Shown here: piece by piece, positions 22,228 to 33,674 of the stretch
How positions within the stretch are numbered: position 1 is the first letter of the stretch
Layout of the letters: each line of letters opens with the position of its first letter
Notes under the pieces: generated by a model
What the model was told of the DNA's origin: nothing
Databases searched by the model: none
Seen by the model: the letters and a program-made list of their open reading frames with translations, nothing else
Source: Rhizomys pruinosus
Lineage: Eukaryota > Chordata > Mammalia > Rodentia > Spalacidae
Length of the DNA: 64,000 nucleotides
Direction of reading: 5' to 3'
Assembly: GCA_009823505.1 (NCBI GenBank)
Contig: VZQC01001071.1
Span: 767,092 to 831,091, forward strand
Position numbers and translations under genes: made by a program

Positions 22228-23502
22228 GTGCTTAACCTATAACTCACATGTGATTAAATTAAATGTGGGTGTGAGGAACTGCCCTGGATAAGCTATGCAA
22301 ATGTGTGCCATATGATCATAAGACCTTACAAAATTAGGGAAAAAGTGCCAAGATCATGCAAAAGAAGACACGATGGTGGGTGTAGACGCTGGCATGACAC
22401 ATTTTAAAGATAGAAGTAGGAGATATGTGCCAGAAGGTTCTAGGAGCATCTAGGATGTAGGAAAGGGAAGGGAATTAGCATTCCATAGAGCTTCCATGAG
22501 TTCGGCATTTTGATTTTTCTCTACTGAGACATATTTTGGACTTCTAACATCAGCCTATGCAATATAATAATTTTATATTGTCCTAAGCCTTTGTTGCAGC
22601 TCTAGTATTTGGGTTCAAAAAGTCAATGCTGAGGACTTCTAATTCCATTAGTAAGATCAATTCTACCATGACGTGGGTGAGGGGAGATAGTATTTTCATA
22701 CAGGAACACACTCTTGGCTAAATGGACTATTACTAAGAAAAATGCTTTCCTGGAAACATTTCAGTACAAAACACTTTAAGGTTTTAGCACATTTATTTTG
22801 GCCTCACGCCAAAAATAAAAGAGTAAATTCATTTTCTGCTATTTGGGAAAATAATCACTTTTCAGATCTTAAACTGAGAATATCTAATATCTACCACTTA
22901 CACAAATACCATTCTTTGCTCAAATGCAGTTTCTATAGGAAGTAATTTTAAAGCCTCGATAAATGCTTGAATAATAGTAATATATTTCAAATGAGAAAAT
23001 TCTAGTGTTTTGATGCTTTGTTCACATAGACTTCAAATATTATCTTACTAAAGACAAAGATCATAACCAAATACACTGACCAATAAATATAAAGCTATAT
23101 AAACTAACACAAATTTGCAGACACTACTTTTGAATAACATTATCCACTCAGTACTATGTTGATGAATCATTAATCTATAGCAATTGATAAATTTTACACA
23201 TTGCTAAGACTACTTGGATTTCAGGTTATTTTACATAGAAATATACTTATATTTTATCCACTGATGGTACAAAACAAAATCATGTATCTACTATATAAAG
23301 CAACTTGAGGAAATAGCACAATTTTATGATGGAAAAGTTCTTGTTTTGTAAAGCAAATATAGCACTTTGTGGGAACAATTAAAAAACAATTTAATCATTT
23401 GTAGATACCATCTTCATAATGCTGAAGCTATTGTTGCTACCTGATTCATTTGAAATCACACTATTCTGATAACTGGTTCCTGGCAGCCAATGGACTTTTT
23501 TT
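22228..23502. other. No recognisable feature
   Basis: About 1.3 kb of single-copy-looking AT-rich sequence. No repeat, RNA gene or convincing ORF. Confidence 0.5.
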
Positions 23503-23517
23503 AAAAATACAAAATGT

Positions 23518-24138
23518 CCGCTCAATAGATGGAGCAAAGAACTGAACAGAGACTTCACAAACGAGGAATTAGAGATGTCTGAGAAACACCTCAAGAACTG
23601 CTCAACATCACTAATCATTAAGGAAATGCAAATCAAAACCACTTTAAGATATCATCTTACTCCAGTAAGACTGGCTAGGATCAAGAAAACAAATGATACC
23701 AAGTGCTGGAGAGGTTGTGGGGAAAGGGGAACACTCATCCACTGCTGGTGGGAATGTAAACTCGTACAGCCACTATGGAAAGCAGTGTGGAGAACCCTTG
23801 GAAGACTTGGATTGAACTTGCCACCCGACCCAGCCATACCACTCCTGGGCATGTACCCTCAAGACTTACGCCACCACAGAGATACATGCACGGCCATGTT
23901 TATTTCAGCTCTCTTCACAATAGCAAAGAGCTGGAACCAACCTAAATGCCCCTCAACTGACGAATGGATAGAGAAAATGTGGTACATCTACACAATGGAG
24001 TTCTATGCAGCAGTAAAGAAAGACGACATCACGAGCTTTGCAGGAAAATGGCTGGAGCTAGAGGACATCATGCTGAGTGAAGTAACACAGTCCCAGAAAA
24101 ACAAACGACGAATGGTATCCCTCATCTGTGGATGCTAG
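23518..24138 (+). pseudogene. L1 ORF2 C-terminal fragment
   Basis: The frame is open from RWSKELNRDF-like residues to the TAG at 24136-24138. It includes the zinc-knuckle-like CWRGC...HCWWEC motif and the C-terminal [15 protein letters not shown]. Without the endonuclease and RT domains it cannot act. It differs from the intact 57.7-kb ORF2 by scattered substitutions, for example LGRLGLNLPPDPA for [13 protein letters not shown]. Confidence 0.9.
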
Positions 24139-24449
24139 TGCCAATTACCCAGTTGTAAGTATTTCTTGTGTAGGGCCCCCCGAGCTTCTGTACAAAGCAG
24201 TTGGACATAATGCATTTTGGAAACAACAACAACAACAGAAAATACTGCATCAAAGAACTGACTGAAATAGTGAACTTCTGCTCAAAACAGTCAACGTCCC
24301 CATGGAAAATATTGAGAAAGACTAAGACATGGAAAGCATGTTTGGCAGAATGCACGAGCTCTGACGGGGTGGGGGAATGAGCGGGAACACGGGTCTAGAT
24401 TTGTTAAAAATAAATAAATAAATACAATAAAAAAAAAATAAAATAAAAT
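23518..24449 (+). mobile_element. 5'-truncated L1 with 15-bp target duplication and short 3' UTR
   Basis: AAAAATACAAAATGT is duplicated at 23503-23517 and 24450-24464. The insert holds the last 205 or so codons of ORF2, still open, followed by a 3' UTR of only about 310 bases. That UTR jumps from GTAAGTATTTCTTG to AACAACAACAACAGAAAATACTGC, a G-rich block, and (AAAT)n. The good preservation and clean duplication indicate a fairly young insertion. Confidence 0.95.
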
Positions 24450-24464
24450 AAAAATACAAAATGT

Positions 24465-24630
24465 GTTGCCGGGCGTGGTGGCACACGCCTTTAATCCTAG
24501 CACTTGGGAGGCAGAGGCAGGAGGATCTTTGTGAGTTCAAGGCCAGCCTGGTCTACAGAGTGAGTTCCAGGACAGCTGGGGCTACAGGGAGACCCTGTCT
24601 CCAAAAGACCAAAGAAAAAAATACAGAACG
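24465..24630 (+). mobile_element. B1 SINE
   Basis: Close to the young B1 consensus (GCCGGGCGTGGTGGCACACGCC start, ACCAAAG end). It sits immediately at the right end of the L1 target duplication, so one insertion used the other's A-rich end. Confidence 0.95.
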
Positions 24631-24631
24631 T

Positions 24632-25425
24632 GGAAAGGGAAATTACTCATAATGACACAGGTTAACTGTATGTGCATAAGCTTTGAAATCATTACAGTAA
24701 ATCTCAATTTCTAACTAACCTAGTAATATAAACCTTTGTCAATTTAAGGTAATTCAATAGACCCCAAGGTTACTTCATGAATTAGATTTACATAAGACTG
24801 ATAAATTATGCTTCTGGTTATTTTGAAGTCTGAATGAAGCATTTTCTGACTATGGGAAATGTTCTACTATTTACAGTTAGCCCATAATACTTGATCTAAG
24901 CCCTTGTTATCAATAACCACTTTGCTCTCTGATTCCTAGGAATTCATTTCTGTGCTTTGTACAAATTATGAAAACTCAGCTAAGAAAGACAAACATAAGG
25001 TTCTGAAATCTGAATCACAGAGCATAATGCCAAATGTGATGACAGGGGTCATTCAATGCATTCACTTTCATGGATTAGGAAATTAAAATACACAGAAGTT
25101 CGAGACTCCTATGAATAAAATGAGCATAAGCTAAGTTAGAAACTTTTGTGTCTGGTTATCTCATATTCATTTCATTAGACATACTAGTTGATCTTAAAAT
25201 CAGTTAATTTCAGCATATTTTATTCACTCTATCCAATGTCTCTATGTTTCAAGTTTTGTACTGAGTGATAAAGAATTAAAGACATTATTTATTCTAACAA
25301 TATAAATATGTAAATAAATGAACTATGTTAATATAAGAAGAATCCCATTACAAAGAGAAGGTGTTCAAAGTGCAAAGAGTTCAACTTGATTCAAGAGGGA
25401 GTCACAGAAGTTTTCATTCTTTTTA
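24632..25425. other. No recognisable feature
   Basis: About 800 bases with nothing I can annotate. Confidence 0.5.
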
Positions 25426-25427
25426 AA

Positions 25428-25635
25428 GGGTTTGTTTTATTTCCTGTGTCTGTGTGTGTCTCTGTATCTGTGTGTGTGTGTGTGTAGGTGTAAGTATAAG
25501 AGTGTAGGGTGGTCAGAGGACAACCTTTGAGAATCAGTTTTATTCTTACACCACATGAGTTCTGGAGATTGAACTCAGTTCCTCAGGCTTAGCAGCCAGC
25601 GCCTTTACCCACTGAGCCATCTCCCTAAGCCATAA
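25428..25635 (-). mobile_element. B3-like SINE (minus)
   Basis: Antisense element whose tail region is a TG-rich stretch (25445-25490). It ends at TTACCCACTGAGCCATCTCCCTAAGCC, the complement of the SINE head. Confidence 0.8.
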
Positions 25636-25639
25636 GTTC

Positions 25640-26446
25640 TTGAATGGAGTTCCAGGGAAAGGTGGTTATCAAACCAAATAGAAGACTATTTGCATTAAAG
25701 AGAAAGAAGGAGTAAAGGAAAAACAAGAATGACTTGAACACATCTTTTTCTGTGACTTTCCTCTGTGCTCCCCACTTCCAGCAAGAGCTTCCTATAGATG
25801 AGGTAAGCTCTCCTTTCCCTTGGCCTCTGTAACTTAATTAATAGGAATCACTCAGTACTGTAGTTTTGAGTGAAATCAAAGATTCAGTTTTCGGGAACAC
25901 TGCCCAAACACTGCCCCTTCTTGGCTTCCACTTCTCTGCTTTGGAGGAATGAAAAAGGAATCCACACTGGGAATATTCTTGACAAGATGGAGCCCAACCC
26001 AGTGCCACAATTAGGGTTGATCCTATCATAAGCAAAGTTCATGTTATTCCTGATTACCTTGATCATTACATGAAGCCTGGGACTTCCAAGTCAGTCTTCA
26101 TTCTCTAATGTCTCATCCTGATAGAGTTCTATACATTGCCCTGTGGAACTGATGGTGAGTTTGTAGCAAAGCAATCTTTGTCATGAAGAGTGGCGTCCTA
26201 TATGATTTTGTAAAAGATATACTTTTCCTCCAGTATGAGCACTCCAAGTCAATACCTGAAGGTTGGCTGCATGCTCCGGACTGAATTTTTACCTTCCTGT
26301 TCCTTCTGTCCAACATTTTTAGCAGAAGATACACCAACCCAACTGTAAGTGGTGAGTTTTTCCTTTTTCCACTAAGTGAAACTTAATTCTATTCGGGGAA
26401 TATTGCATCTTGTTTAAGAGTGTCTGTTTTCTTCTCCCTCACTATT
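25640..26446. other. No recognisable feature
   Basis: About 800 bases without SINE landmarks. Short open frames on the minus strand (25838-26337) show no domain. Confidence 0.5.
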
Positions 26447-26465
26447 AAGAATAATCTTTACTTTT

Positions 26466-26599
26466 CCCAGCCGGGCATGGTGGCCCACGCCTTTAATCCT
26501 AGCACTTGGGAGGCAGAGGCAGGTGGATCTTTGTGAGTTCAAGGCCAGCCTGGTCTACAGAGTGAGTTCCAGGACAGCTGGGGCTACAGGGAGACCCTG

Positions 26600-26638
<39 letters not shown>
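26466..26638 (+). mobile_element. B1 SINE with long pure poly-A tail
   Basis: A young-looking B1 ends in about 38 uninterrupted A residues (26603-26640). AAGAATAATCTTTACTTTT is duplicated at 26447-26465 and 26639-26657. The unbroken A tail and perfect 19-bp duplication suggest this is one of the most recent insertions in the window. Confidence 0.97.
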
Positions 26639-26642
<4 letters not shown>

Positions 26643-26721
26643 ATAATCTTTACTTTTTCCAAAAATGTAGTATAGGTGCCCACTAGCCCAAAACTGCTTG
26701 CGTGCATGTGCGGGGGTGGGG

Positions 26722-26790
26722 TGGGGTAGAGAGAAAGACAGAGAAAGACAGAGACACAGACAGAGGCAGACAGATACAAACAGGATCAGA
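26722..26790. repeat. (GAGAAAGACA)/(GACA)n-rich stretch
   Basis: A purine-rich degenerate repeat of GAGAAAGACA and GACAGA units. It probably derives from a SINE tail, since a B4-like SINE part follows the LTR at 27120. Confidence 0.7.
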
Positions 26791-26829
26791 AAGTTCTATA
26801 CCAAAGAGATGGCTTGTAGTCAATCCCCC

Positions 26830-27118
26830 AGGCCTGCTGGGGAATTTCAGGGTCCAACAGAAGGAACGTGCGTGAGAGGCGCAGAGCTAAGACACAGGCC
26901 CTGGGAGTCAGGTGAACGCAGACCTGGGAGTCAGGTGAACACAGAGGGCGAGCTGTCATGGACTCGTTTATTGCGGACAGGATTAGGGGTTATGTACTGT
27001 TTGCATTCCCGCTTGTGATTGGCCCAGGTCTGCAACGCTGCTTGTATGGTCTCACCTGCCTAGGGCAGGTTAGGTTGAGGGACAAGCTCTGCACATGCGT
27101 AATTCTCAGCATACTGTC
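26830..27118 (-). mobile_element. Class II ERV (IAP-like) solo LTR, minus strand
   Basis: Read on the minus strand there is a GCATGTGCAGAGCTTGTCC U3-like region, a CCAATCACAAG box, a CAATAAACGAGTCC poly-A signal region and a short U5. This layout is like intracisternal-A-type LTRs. Near the U5 side a block of about 22 bases (GGGAGTCAGGTGAACGCAGA and its variant) is tandemly repeated. Exact ends and the duplication of target DNA were not found. No viral gene is attached. Confidence 0.5.
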
Positions 27119-27119
27119 T

Positions 27120-27238
27120 ACTACATTGGCTCAGTGGGTAAATGTGCTTGCCGCACCTCTCATAATTTGTCTTCTGACCTCATATGTGTCTGTACACACA
27201 CAAAGCAAACCAGTAGGTGCAAAATAAATATTTAAGTT
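27120..27238 (+). mobile_element. B4/B3-like SINE fragment
   Basis: TTGGCTCAGTGGGTAAATGTGC is a tRNA-like SINE head. It is followed by TTCTGACCTCATATG, CACACACACAAAG and an A-rich end. Confidence 0.55.
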
Positions 27239-27239
27239 G

Positions 27240-27845
27240 AGTTTCAATTATTCTCTTGCAATGAAAGAGACCATTAGTTTTGGGAAAAGCAATGAGGTAA
27301 TTCATTAACAGGAAATTGTGAGGCAATTATCACTAAATGTTTTCTAGTAGAGGATTCTGGAGATGTACCAAGAGCATTTTGCTATGGTTTTGATGTTGTC
27401 AAAAGGTGAGGCTGATTGTTGATTCTATAATCCTGTGTCTTGGCTTTTACCTAGGAGGTAAAAGGGGTCAATGGGGTATCACTAGCTGTAACTGAGAATA
27501 AAAGCAGAAATCATTCATGTGCTTGTGATTCCTGTAGAAGGCGGTACTGTTTGGACTGTTGTGCTCTGTACAGTGTTCTTTGATTTTTCTCCATGCTTAC
27601 ACTTGATTACAGAAGAGTCTTGATTTTTCTGACTCCATCACAGTCCTTCACAGAGTGTTGTGGCTGTAGGAATTGTTCTCTCCTTTGCCAAATGAAAGCC
27701 AGATCAGCGTCAGCTGACAACTCTCAGGACTGTTTCTTTCCCTTCTCAGTAGTAGGTTTTGTCTTTGCCTTCATTCGATTATTTTAATATTTTACCACAT
27801 AATGGGGTAATTTCACCAGAGAACACCATTCAGACACAAAATGAA
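27240..27845. other. No recognisable feature
   Basis: About 600 bases. I see no repeat or gene. Confidence 0.5.
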
Positions 27846-27997
27846 GCCTAGTGGTGGTGCACACCTTTAATCCCAGCACTCGGGCGGCAGAGGCAGGCAG
27901 ATCTCTGTGAGTTCAAGGCCAGCCTGGTCCACAGTGCAAGCTCCAGGCCAGCTTGGACTAAAGGGAGACCTTGTCTCAACCCCCTCCCCCAAAAAGA
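27846..27997 (+). mobile_element. B1 SINE
   Basis: Diverged full-length B1 with a C-rich interruption of its A tail (27975-27990). Confidence 0.88.
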
Positions 27998-27999
27998 AA

Positions 28000-29205
28000 A
28001 GAATGTCATTAGTTAGGTGACTTCAAACCGACATTCAGTTGAAGGTGTGTAGCCCCAAGTTGCAGTTCGGAGGCATTTATGTAGGAAAAACCATATCCAG
28101 GGATGAAAAGTTCAAGTTCCTGACTTAACATAGGGGTAGTAAATCCCTCTAATAATTCTTATTTTCTAAAAGCAAGCCAAGCATAAAGTACAGAAGCTAT
28201 GCAGAATGAGTTACTTTCTAAGCAACCAAGTACACATTGACTTGTTCTGAAACTCCTGCCCCGGTTTGGTTGAATTAAACATTTTTTTATTCCCATACTT
28301 AAAGTTTTAACTTCTGGGTTCAGCTGGGGTTCATAATATGGCACAGCTATGGACTATTTTGAGGTGCCTCACCACAATTACCATCTAATATTTTCTGTAG
28401 CATTTCATAGATATTTTTAGCAAAGTTAAATTTGTTTCTATCGCCCTGAGACTTTTTATTACAAAGGAGTATTAATGTTAACCCCATTATAGAACTAAAA
28501 TTGATTAATTACTAGAAGCACAAAACTGGCACAAAAGATTAATTTTCTAGTCTCCTCCCGTACCTTACTCACAGGAGATGCTCCAAGATCTGAAGTTAGA
28601 AACCATGAAGCATTCCATAGACCACATTTTTTCCCCTGTATATGATCCACTTTTACCTTTATACTTAAGGCTTTGTGGTTTCTCTTGGAAATATTTGGTT
28701 TGCCAGCATTATCACTTCTGCACTTTGGGCCCATCAACTAAAAACAATTGAACACAACCATGGTGAGACATGATAACTGAACCATTACTTTGACCTTTGA
28801 GGTGACTAAATGTCTCTAAACTATGCATGACAACATTAATATGCAAATTAACACAATTTAAATAACCTAAGCACAGAGATAGCTCACATCCCAGACAAAA
28901 CTGGATAGTACAAGGTTTCACCAGGCTCTCCAGAATAGTTTGAGGTGTATAACAGGAGATCTTGAATTTTCTAACTACAGAAAATTCTGCTATCTGTTGA
29001 CCACAGATAGCAGAAACTGGAGAACATGAAATCACAAAATAAAGGAAGACTACTGAAATCTCTAGTTTGTCTAATTTCTTAGACTTTCCTACCTTTAGAC
29101 TCTTTACCCTCTAAAGTATCCTGTATTACAAATTTTAATCATCCCCAGATTGTGTTAAAATATATTTAGTAATTCCCCATTTCTTATAGGTCAAATTCTA
29201 AGATT
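28000..29205. other. No recognisable feature
   Basis: About 1.2 kb of single-copy-looking sequence. Several minus-strand open frames of 60-107 codons (28159-29035) have no domain or coding character that I can see. Confidence 0.5.
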
Positions 29206-29355
29206 GTGGCTGGGCATGGTGGTGCATATCTTTAATCCCAGCACTTGGGAGGCAGAGGCAGGTGGATCTCTGCAAATTCAAGGCCAGCCTGGTTTACATA
29301 GTGAGTTCCTGGCCAGCTGGGGCTACAGGGAAACCCTTTCTCAAAAAGACCAAAT
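29206..29355 (+). mobile_element. B1 SINE
   Basis: Full-length B1 (GGCTGGGCATGGTGGTGC start), older than the 26.5-kb copy. Confidence 0.9.
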
Positions 29356-29384
29356 ATATATGTGCATATTTTGGCGTAATACAA

Positions 29385-29622
29385 AATTAAAGGGAACCAC
29401 AATTACAAAAAAGACTTTTCAAAGAACTGACCAAAACTGTTAACTTCTGTATCAAAAAGTTTAAAGAAAACAACTGAGAAAAAGATGCAAGATGGACCTA
29501 ACATGTATGGCAGAATGCATGAATTCTGGTGGGGGGGGTATGGATGGGGGAACAGGTCTAAATTTGATTTTAAAATGTTGTATGAAAGGTACAAAAGCTC
29601 AATAAAAATTAAGAAAAAAAGA
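29385..29622 (+). mobile_element. L1 3' tail
   Basis: Last part of the L1 3' UTR: CAAAGAACTGACC, GTATGGCAGAATGCATGAATTC, a G run, GGTCTAAATTTGATT and TCAATAAAAATTAAG. Confidence 0.85.
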
Positions 29623-29624
29623 AC

Positions 29625-29938
29625 AAAAGAACATCTTCAAGTTATGATCTCTGACTTAAATCTTCAATCACATCCCTTGTTGTTCAGTAACTCAGAGCCT
29701 TTCAAGTTATTTCTATCTAAATATTCATAAAAGTCAGCAAGCATTTATTTGATGAACATTGATGAAGGGAAATAAGTTTCTAGGTACCATGGTTACTGCA
29801 AAGAAAATAGTCTTTGCCCTCACAGAGCTTAAAATCCAGAGGGAGATAATACAGAACACTCATGTCATATCTGTCTTTAAAGCTTCTTTTGTCCATTACG
29901 AAAAGCTGAGAAGTCTTAAAGAATGACAGTGGATTGTA
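29625..29938. other. No recognisable feature
   Basis: About 310 bases, with nothing seen. Confidence 0.5.
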
Positions 29939-29952
29939 AAAAGCTTAATCAG

Positions 29953-30110
29953 AGGCTGGGCATGGTGGCACATGCCTTTAATCCTAGCACTTGGGAGGCA
30001 GAGACAGGTGGATATCTGTGAGTTCAAGGCCAGCCTGGTCTACGGAGTGAGTTCGAGGACAGTCAGAGCTACAGGGAGACCCTGTTTCAAAAAGACCAAA
30101 AAAGAAAAAA
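29953..30110 (+). mobile_element. B1 SINE with 14-bp target duplication
   Basis: Full B1. AAAAGCTTAATCAG is duplicated at 29939-29952 and 30111-30124. Confidence 0.96.
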
Positions 30111-30222
30111 AAAAGCTTAATCAGTCATTCCAGTTGCCTCTTTTGTTATCAATGTGGTGTCTTTATCAGGGCATGTCATCGTAGCCCATCACAGCCAGGG
30201 TGCAGGTACTGATTTAACAAAT

Positions 30223-30251
30223 GACTCTTTTTTTTTTTTTTTTTTTTTTTG
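30223..30251. repeat. Poly-T run
   Basis: About 26 T residues. No SINE body is attached on either side. Confidence 0.85.
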
Positions 30252-30619
30252 TCTTATAGACTAAGAAGCCATAAAAAACTCACTACACTTCCTGAAGAAT
30301 AACAAACGTCTTAGCTTTTTATCTCGGAACTGTCGACTTGACTCTGTTACCATTTAAATCAGCAGGAAACTACTTGTCTTATCACCCCCATGGGACATCT
30401 TACTATGCTAAATGATCCTGGAAAAAAGGAATGGGAATATTCCAGATGTTTTGACAATATACAGAGATTCCAGAGGATGAAAATATAAACCATAGGAAAT
30501 GAAGCGTTCTGCCATGTTGTTGGAGTTTCTGTGGGAAGGGGTGGTAAAGTGGTTTCAACATATTGCAATCTTACCTCACCACTAGCACAGCTCAAGGAAC
30601 ATCATGGAAGGGAGGGTGT

Positions 30620-31045
30620 TCTAGTTTGCTTCCTGTTGCTTTGATAAACACCACAACCAAAAACAAAAAAAAAAAAAAAAAAAGGAATAGGATTTTTTTT
30701 TTTTTTTTTTTTTGGGACTCCACAGTTCCATGGTGCAGTCCATCTTTGAGATAAATCAGGCAGGAACTCAGGGCAGGAACCCTGGAGGCAGGAGCTGCAG
30801 CCTAGACCATGAAGGATCTCTGTTTACTGGTTTGCTTTTCTGTTCTGTGCTCAGCATGCTTTCTTACACAGCATTGGACCACCTGCCCAAGGCTGGCAGC
30901 ACCTATAATAGGCATAGATGCTTCTACATCACTCACAGAAAAGAAAATGCCTCACAGGACATGTCCACACGCCAATCTGATCCACAAAATTTAGAAATTG
31001 ATGCTTCCTCTTCACAGGTGTGTCAAATTGACAGCAGAAGCCGCT
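30620..31045 (-). mobile_element. Solo LTR of the same family as the 42.8-44.8 kb element
   Basis: It shares the TTCTAGTTTGCTTCC edge, the GGCAGGAACTCAGGGCAGGAACC and ACCACCTGCCCAAGG blocks, and the GTGTGTCAAATTGACA edge with the LTRs at 42839 and 44397. It is diverged. An A20/T20 hairpin at about 30667-30713 replaces the GGGAAGGAAAGGGTTTATT stretch. Confidence 0.7.
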
Positions 31046-31395
31046 CAACACAGGATCTGGCCAAACGAACTCAAGAGCTTGCAGGATTGTGGGGGAGGGT
31101 GTGAAAGCTGTTTCTTCTGGGTACATTTTCAAAGCCTAAGACCTTTAAAAATGGAACCTATCCCAAGGGGCGGGGAGGCATGTGATGTCCAAAAATTCAT
31201 AGGCATTTATAATAGAAGTATGATGTTGAAACCTTGGAATATGGAAATATCGCGGTGCCGGAAAAAGGAGAAAGAGCATCCTCGAAAACACTTACTTGAT
31301 ACTAAAATAATGTAATTTTTGTCTCTCTCTAAGTTGGAGAACAAGGGGGAAAATTGGCTTTATCACCTCCTCTTTAGTAAAATATATTGGTCTTT

Positions 31396-31450
31396 GACAA
31401 TTTATATATATTATATATCCGATATACTATATATATATATATATATATGA
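31396..31450. repeat. (TA)n-rich stretch
   Basis: Imperfect TA dinucleotide repeats, purest at 31431-31448. Confidence 0.8.
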
Positions 31451-31461
31451 TGTAATCTTAT

Positions 31462-31795
31462 TAGTGTCCCCACCACCCTCTCTTATCTCCCTCTCATCCC
31501 AATCAACCCTATCCCAGTCTCAACCAGTCTCTTTCCCAGATTCATGACTTTCGGTTTTGTTTTATGGGCCATTTAGTTTAAGCAGGGCCATCTGTGTAAA
31601 CTAGTGGATTGAAAGTATCCATTGGAGCCTAGTGGAGCCACAAGTAGACACACAACTGAATGGTAGGAAGGAGCTCAGCAGTGAGGGGTGATACGTTGTT
31701 CAGCCTTTCCTCCATCCATGCCAGACTGTAGTTGGCCCCATTCTTGTGCAGACTCAGGACTGCCACCATTTCTCTTCAACACTGTACAAGAGTTC
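31462..31795 (-). mobile_element. Old L1 (Lx-like) fragment, antisense
   Basis: CCCTCTCTTATCTCCCTCTC and the following C/T-rich text match the complement of an old rodent L1 3' region. The edges are uncertain. Confidence 0.4.
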
Positions 31796-32277
31796 AAAGC
31801 GTGAACGATAACAAAATATATAAACTACATAGCTGCCAAAGAGAAAGAAAATTATTTCCTCAGACGATTTTATCAAATAAAACTCTGGAATCAACTTTTA
31901 AAATCCTGTAAGAATGTCATAGTATATTTGATGCAATTTCAGAATTCAGTGAATTTTAAAGTGAATTTTAATGATACCATTTAGAATAGCTAAACCATCA
32001 AAATCCTGGAACTAAATCTATCATGTGGTTCTTAAGTAGAAATTATTTTGCTCTCAGGGATATTCAGTGATGCCTGGGATCATATGATTGTCACAGCTCA
32101 GGGGTGAATCTGGCATCAAGAAGGTAGACTGGGTCAGGAAGTGTTAACATTCTGGGGTGCTCAGAGAGCACCCAACAGCATGGGCAAATCAGCTTCATAA
32201 CTTCAGTTGCTGAGTTTCAGAAGCTGTTGAATATCACAAAAGACAGCTACACAAAAATCTTATAAAAGCCAACTAAG

Positions 32278-32570
32278 AGAAACCTATAAAAGATCTAAAT
32301 ATATGGAGCTTCTAATAGTTTGTGGATTGTTATGATGTATATTCTGTCCAAATAATGCATTTTCTCTCTAAATTGATTTACAGGTTCAATGTAATTCCAT
32401 TAAAATTGCTCACATTGTTTAAATTTTGATGAAATAAGTTCATTCTAAAAACTTCCCAGAATTACAAAGGTTCTAAAACAGTTAAAATGATCTTTACAAA
32501 AGAGAACAAATGTAGAGGTGTTACAGTACATCAAGGCACTATAGTATAGAGTAGGATCAGGGTAGAAGAT
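32278..32570 (+). pseudogene. Old L1 ORF2 fragment
   Basis: The translation in broken frames resembles the part after the reverse transcriptase domain, around the FNAIPIKIP motif (GGTTCAATGTAATTCCATTAAAA at about 32382-32404) and what follows it. It is very diverged and has no function. Confidence 0.6.
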
Positions 32571-32639
32571 CTTTGATTGCTTCAACAGAAAATAGTCTTC
32601 AAGAAATGCATGCACTTATTTCAAGTTTCCTAAACAAAA

Positions 32640-32992
32640 CCTGCATAATGACAATACCAGTTGACATTTCAACATGAATGGGGGAAATTTCAAAAGGCCC
32701 CAGTCTACTGAAGAGCTGTGAGCAATCTTTTCTTTGGGATGGGCTCCCTGATGGGTTGGTTATTCCATCCCAAGTGGTTAGCCCTAAAGATGTAAGTACC
32801 ACTAACTGGATTCAGTTGTGTGTGTGTGTGTGTGTGTGTAAGTGTACATGTGTGTGTAATCATAATAATTAAAGAAGAGGTCATGAAATTGAGAGGAAGG
32901 GGGAAGTGTGGGAAGAGTTGGAATGTAGAGAGGCAGGAATGGAAATGATGCAAACACAGTACTCATATATGAAATTCTCAAAAAATAATTTT
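32640..32992 (+). mobile_element. Old L1 (Lx-like) 3' UTR
   Basis: It contains GGTTATTCCATCCCAAGTGG, TTAGCCCTAAAGATGTAAGTA, a TG microsatellite (32816-32840), AAGAAGAGGTCATGAAATTG and the TCTCAAAAAATAA end typical of old rodent L1 3' ends. Confidence 0.75.
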
Positions 32993-33307
32993 TTTTAATT
33001 AATTTTTATTGATGCTTTGTGCATTTCATACATTTTTTCCAATTCAGTTCAGGCTTATTTCCCTTTCCCTCCCCCCCACCCCCACCCCATCCCAGATCAT
33101 GCATTCTGCCATAACTGTCCTGCATCTTTCTCTCAGTTTTTTTTTTCATTTTTAGCTATAAGTGATAATCCATGAGTACAAGCATCCTTCATGCAAAACC
33201 TATCTGCAGGCTGTTGTGCCCAAACACCTACAGCCCCACCATCCAGTGGGGGGTGACAGGTTGTTTGTTCAATCAAGTTGATCAAATGAGTGTCCAGACT
33301 ACATTGC
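32993..33307 (-). mobile_element. L1-like 3' tail, antisense
   Basis: The reverse complement reads AAGATGCAGGACAGTTATGG, then CAGAATGCATGATCTGGGATG, a G-rich block and ATCAATAAAAATTAATT. This is the standard ending of the L1s here. It aligns with 55440-55758 at roughly 85-90% by eye and forms the outer end of the composite described at 33308-36505. Confidence 0.7.
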
Positions 33308-33674
33308 TGTAGTTTCACCATTCACCCCAATCGCAGCCCTTACATTCTACCACGCCCCCTCTTCCGCAGGTTGTTCCCTAGGCTTAGAAAAGGGGCACAG
33401 GTGGATGAGAGGTAAAACAGTCCACTCTCTCTGGAGCTGTTGACTTGGACTCTGGTCAATTCTGGCTGTTTCCTTTCATGGGCTGACAGTTTGTCCAGGA
33501 ATAACCTTTCGATCCTACTAATGAAGAACAAGCAATTAGATATATAGGTATTTAAGCAGCACTAATAGTTATGGTAGGTTACTTTAGCATAGACACATGT
33601 TTGGATATGTTAATCCATGAATTACAATTTTCCCCCCTGTTAAATATGACAGGGTCTTACTGTGGCTTATAACA
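33308..33674 (-). mobile_element. 367-bp LTR-like unit, copy 1
   Basis: Read on the minus strand the unit begins TGTTATAAGCC and ends GTGAAACTACA, so it has TG...CA ends. A TTAAATACCTATATATC TATA-like region sits in the middle. The same 367-bp unit lies at 55759-56125, and I count only two differences. The adjacent L1 tails of the two places differ much more, so the boundary of near-identity coincides with the TG...CA ends. No poly-A signal is obvious. It could instead be part of a larger duplicated or converted block. Confidence 0.5.
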
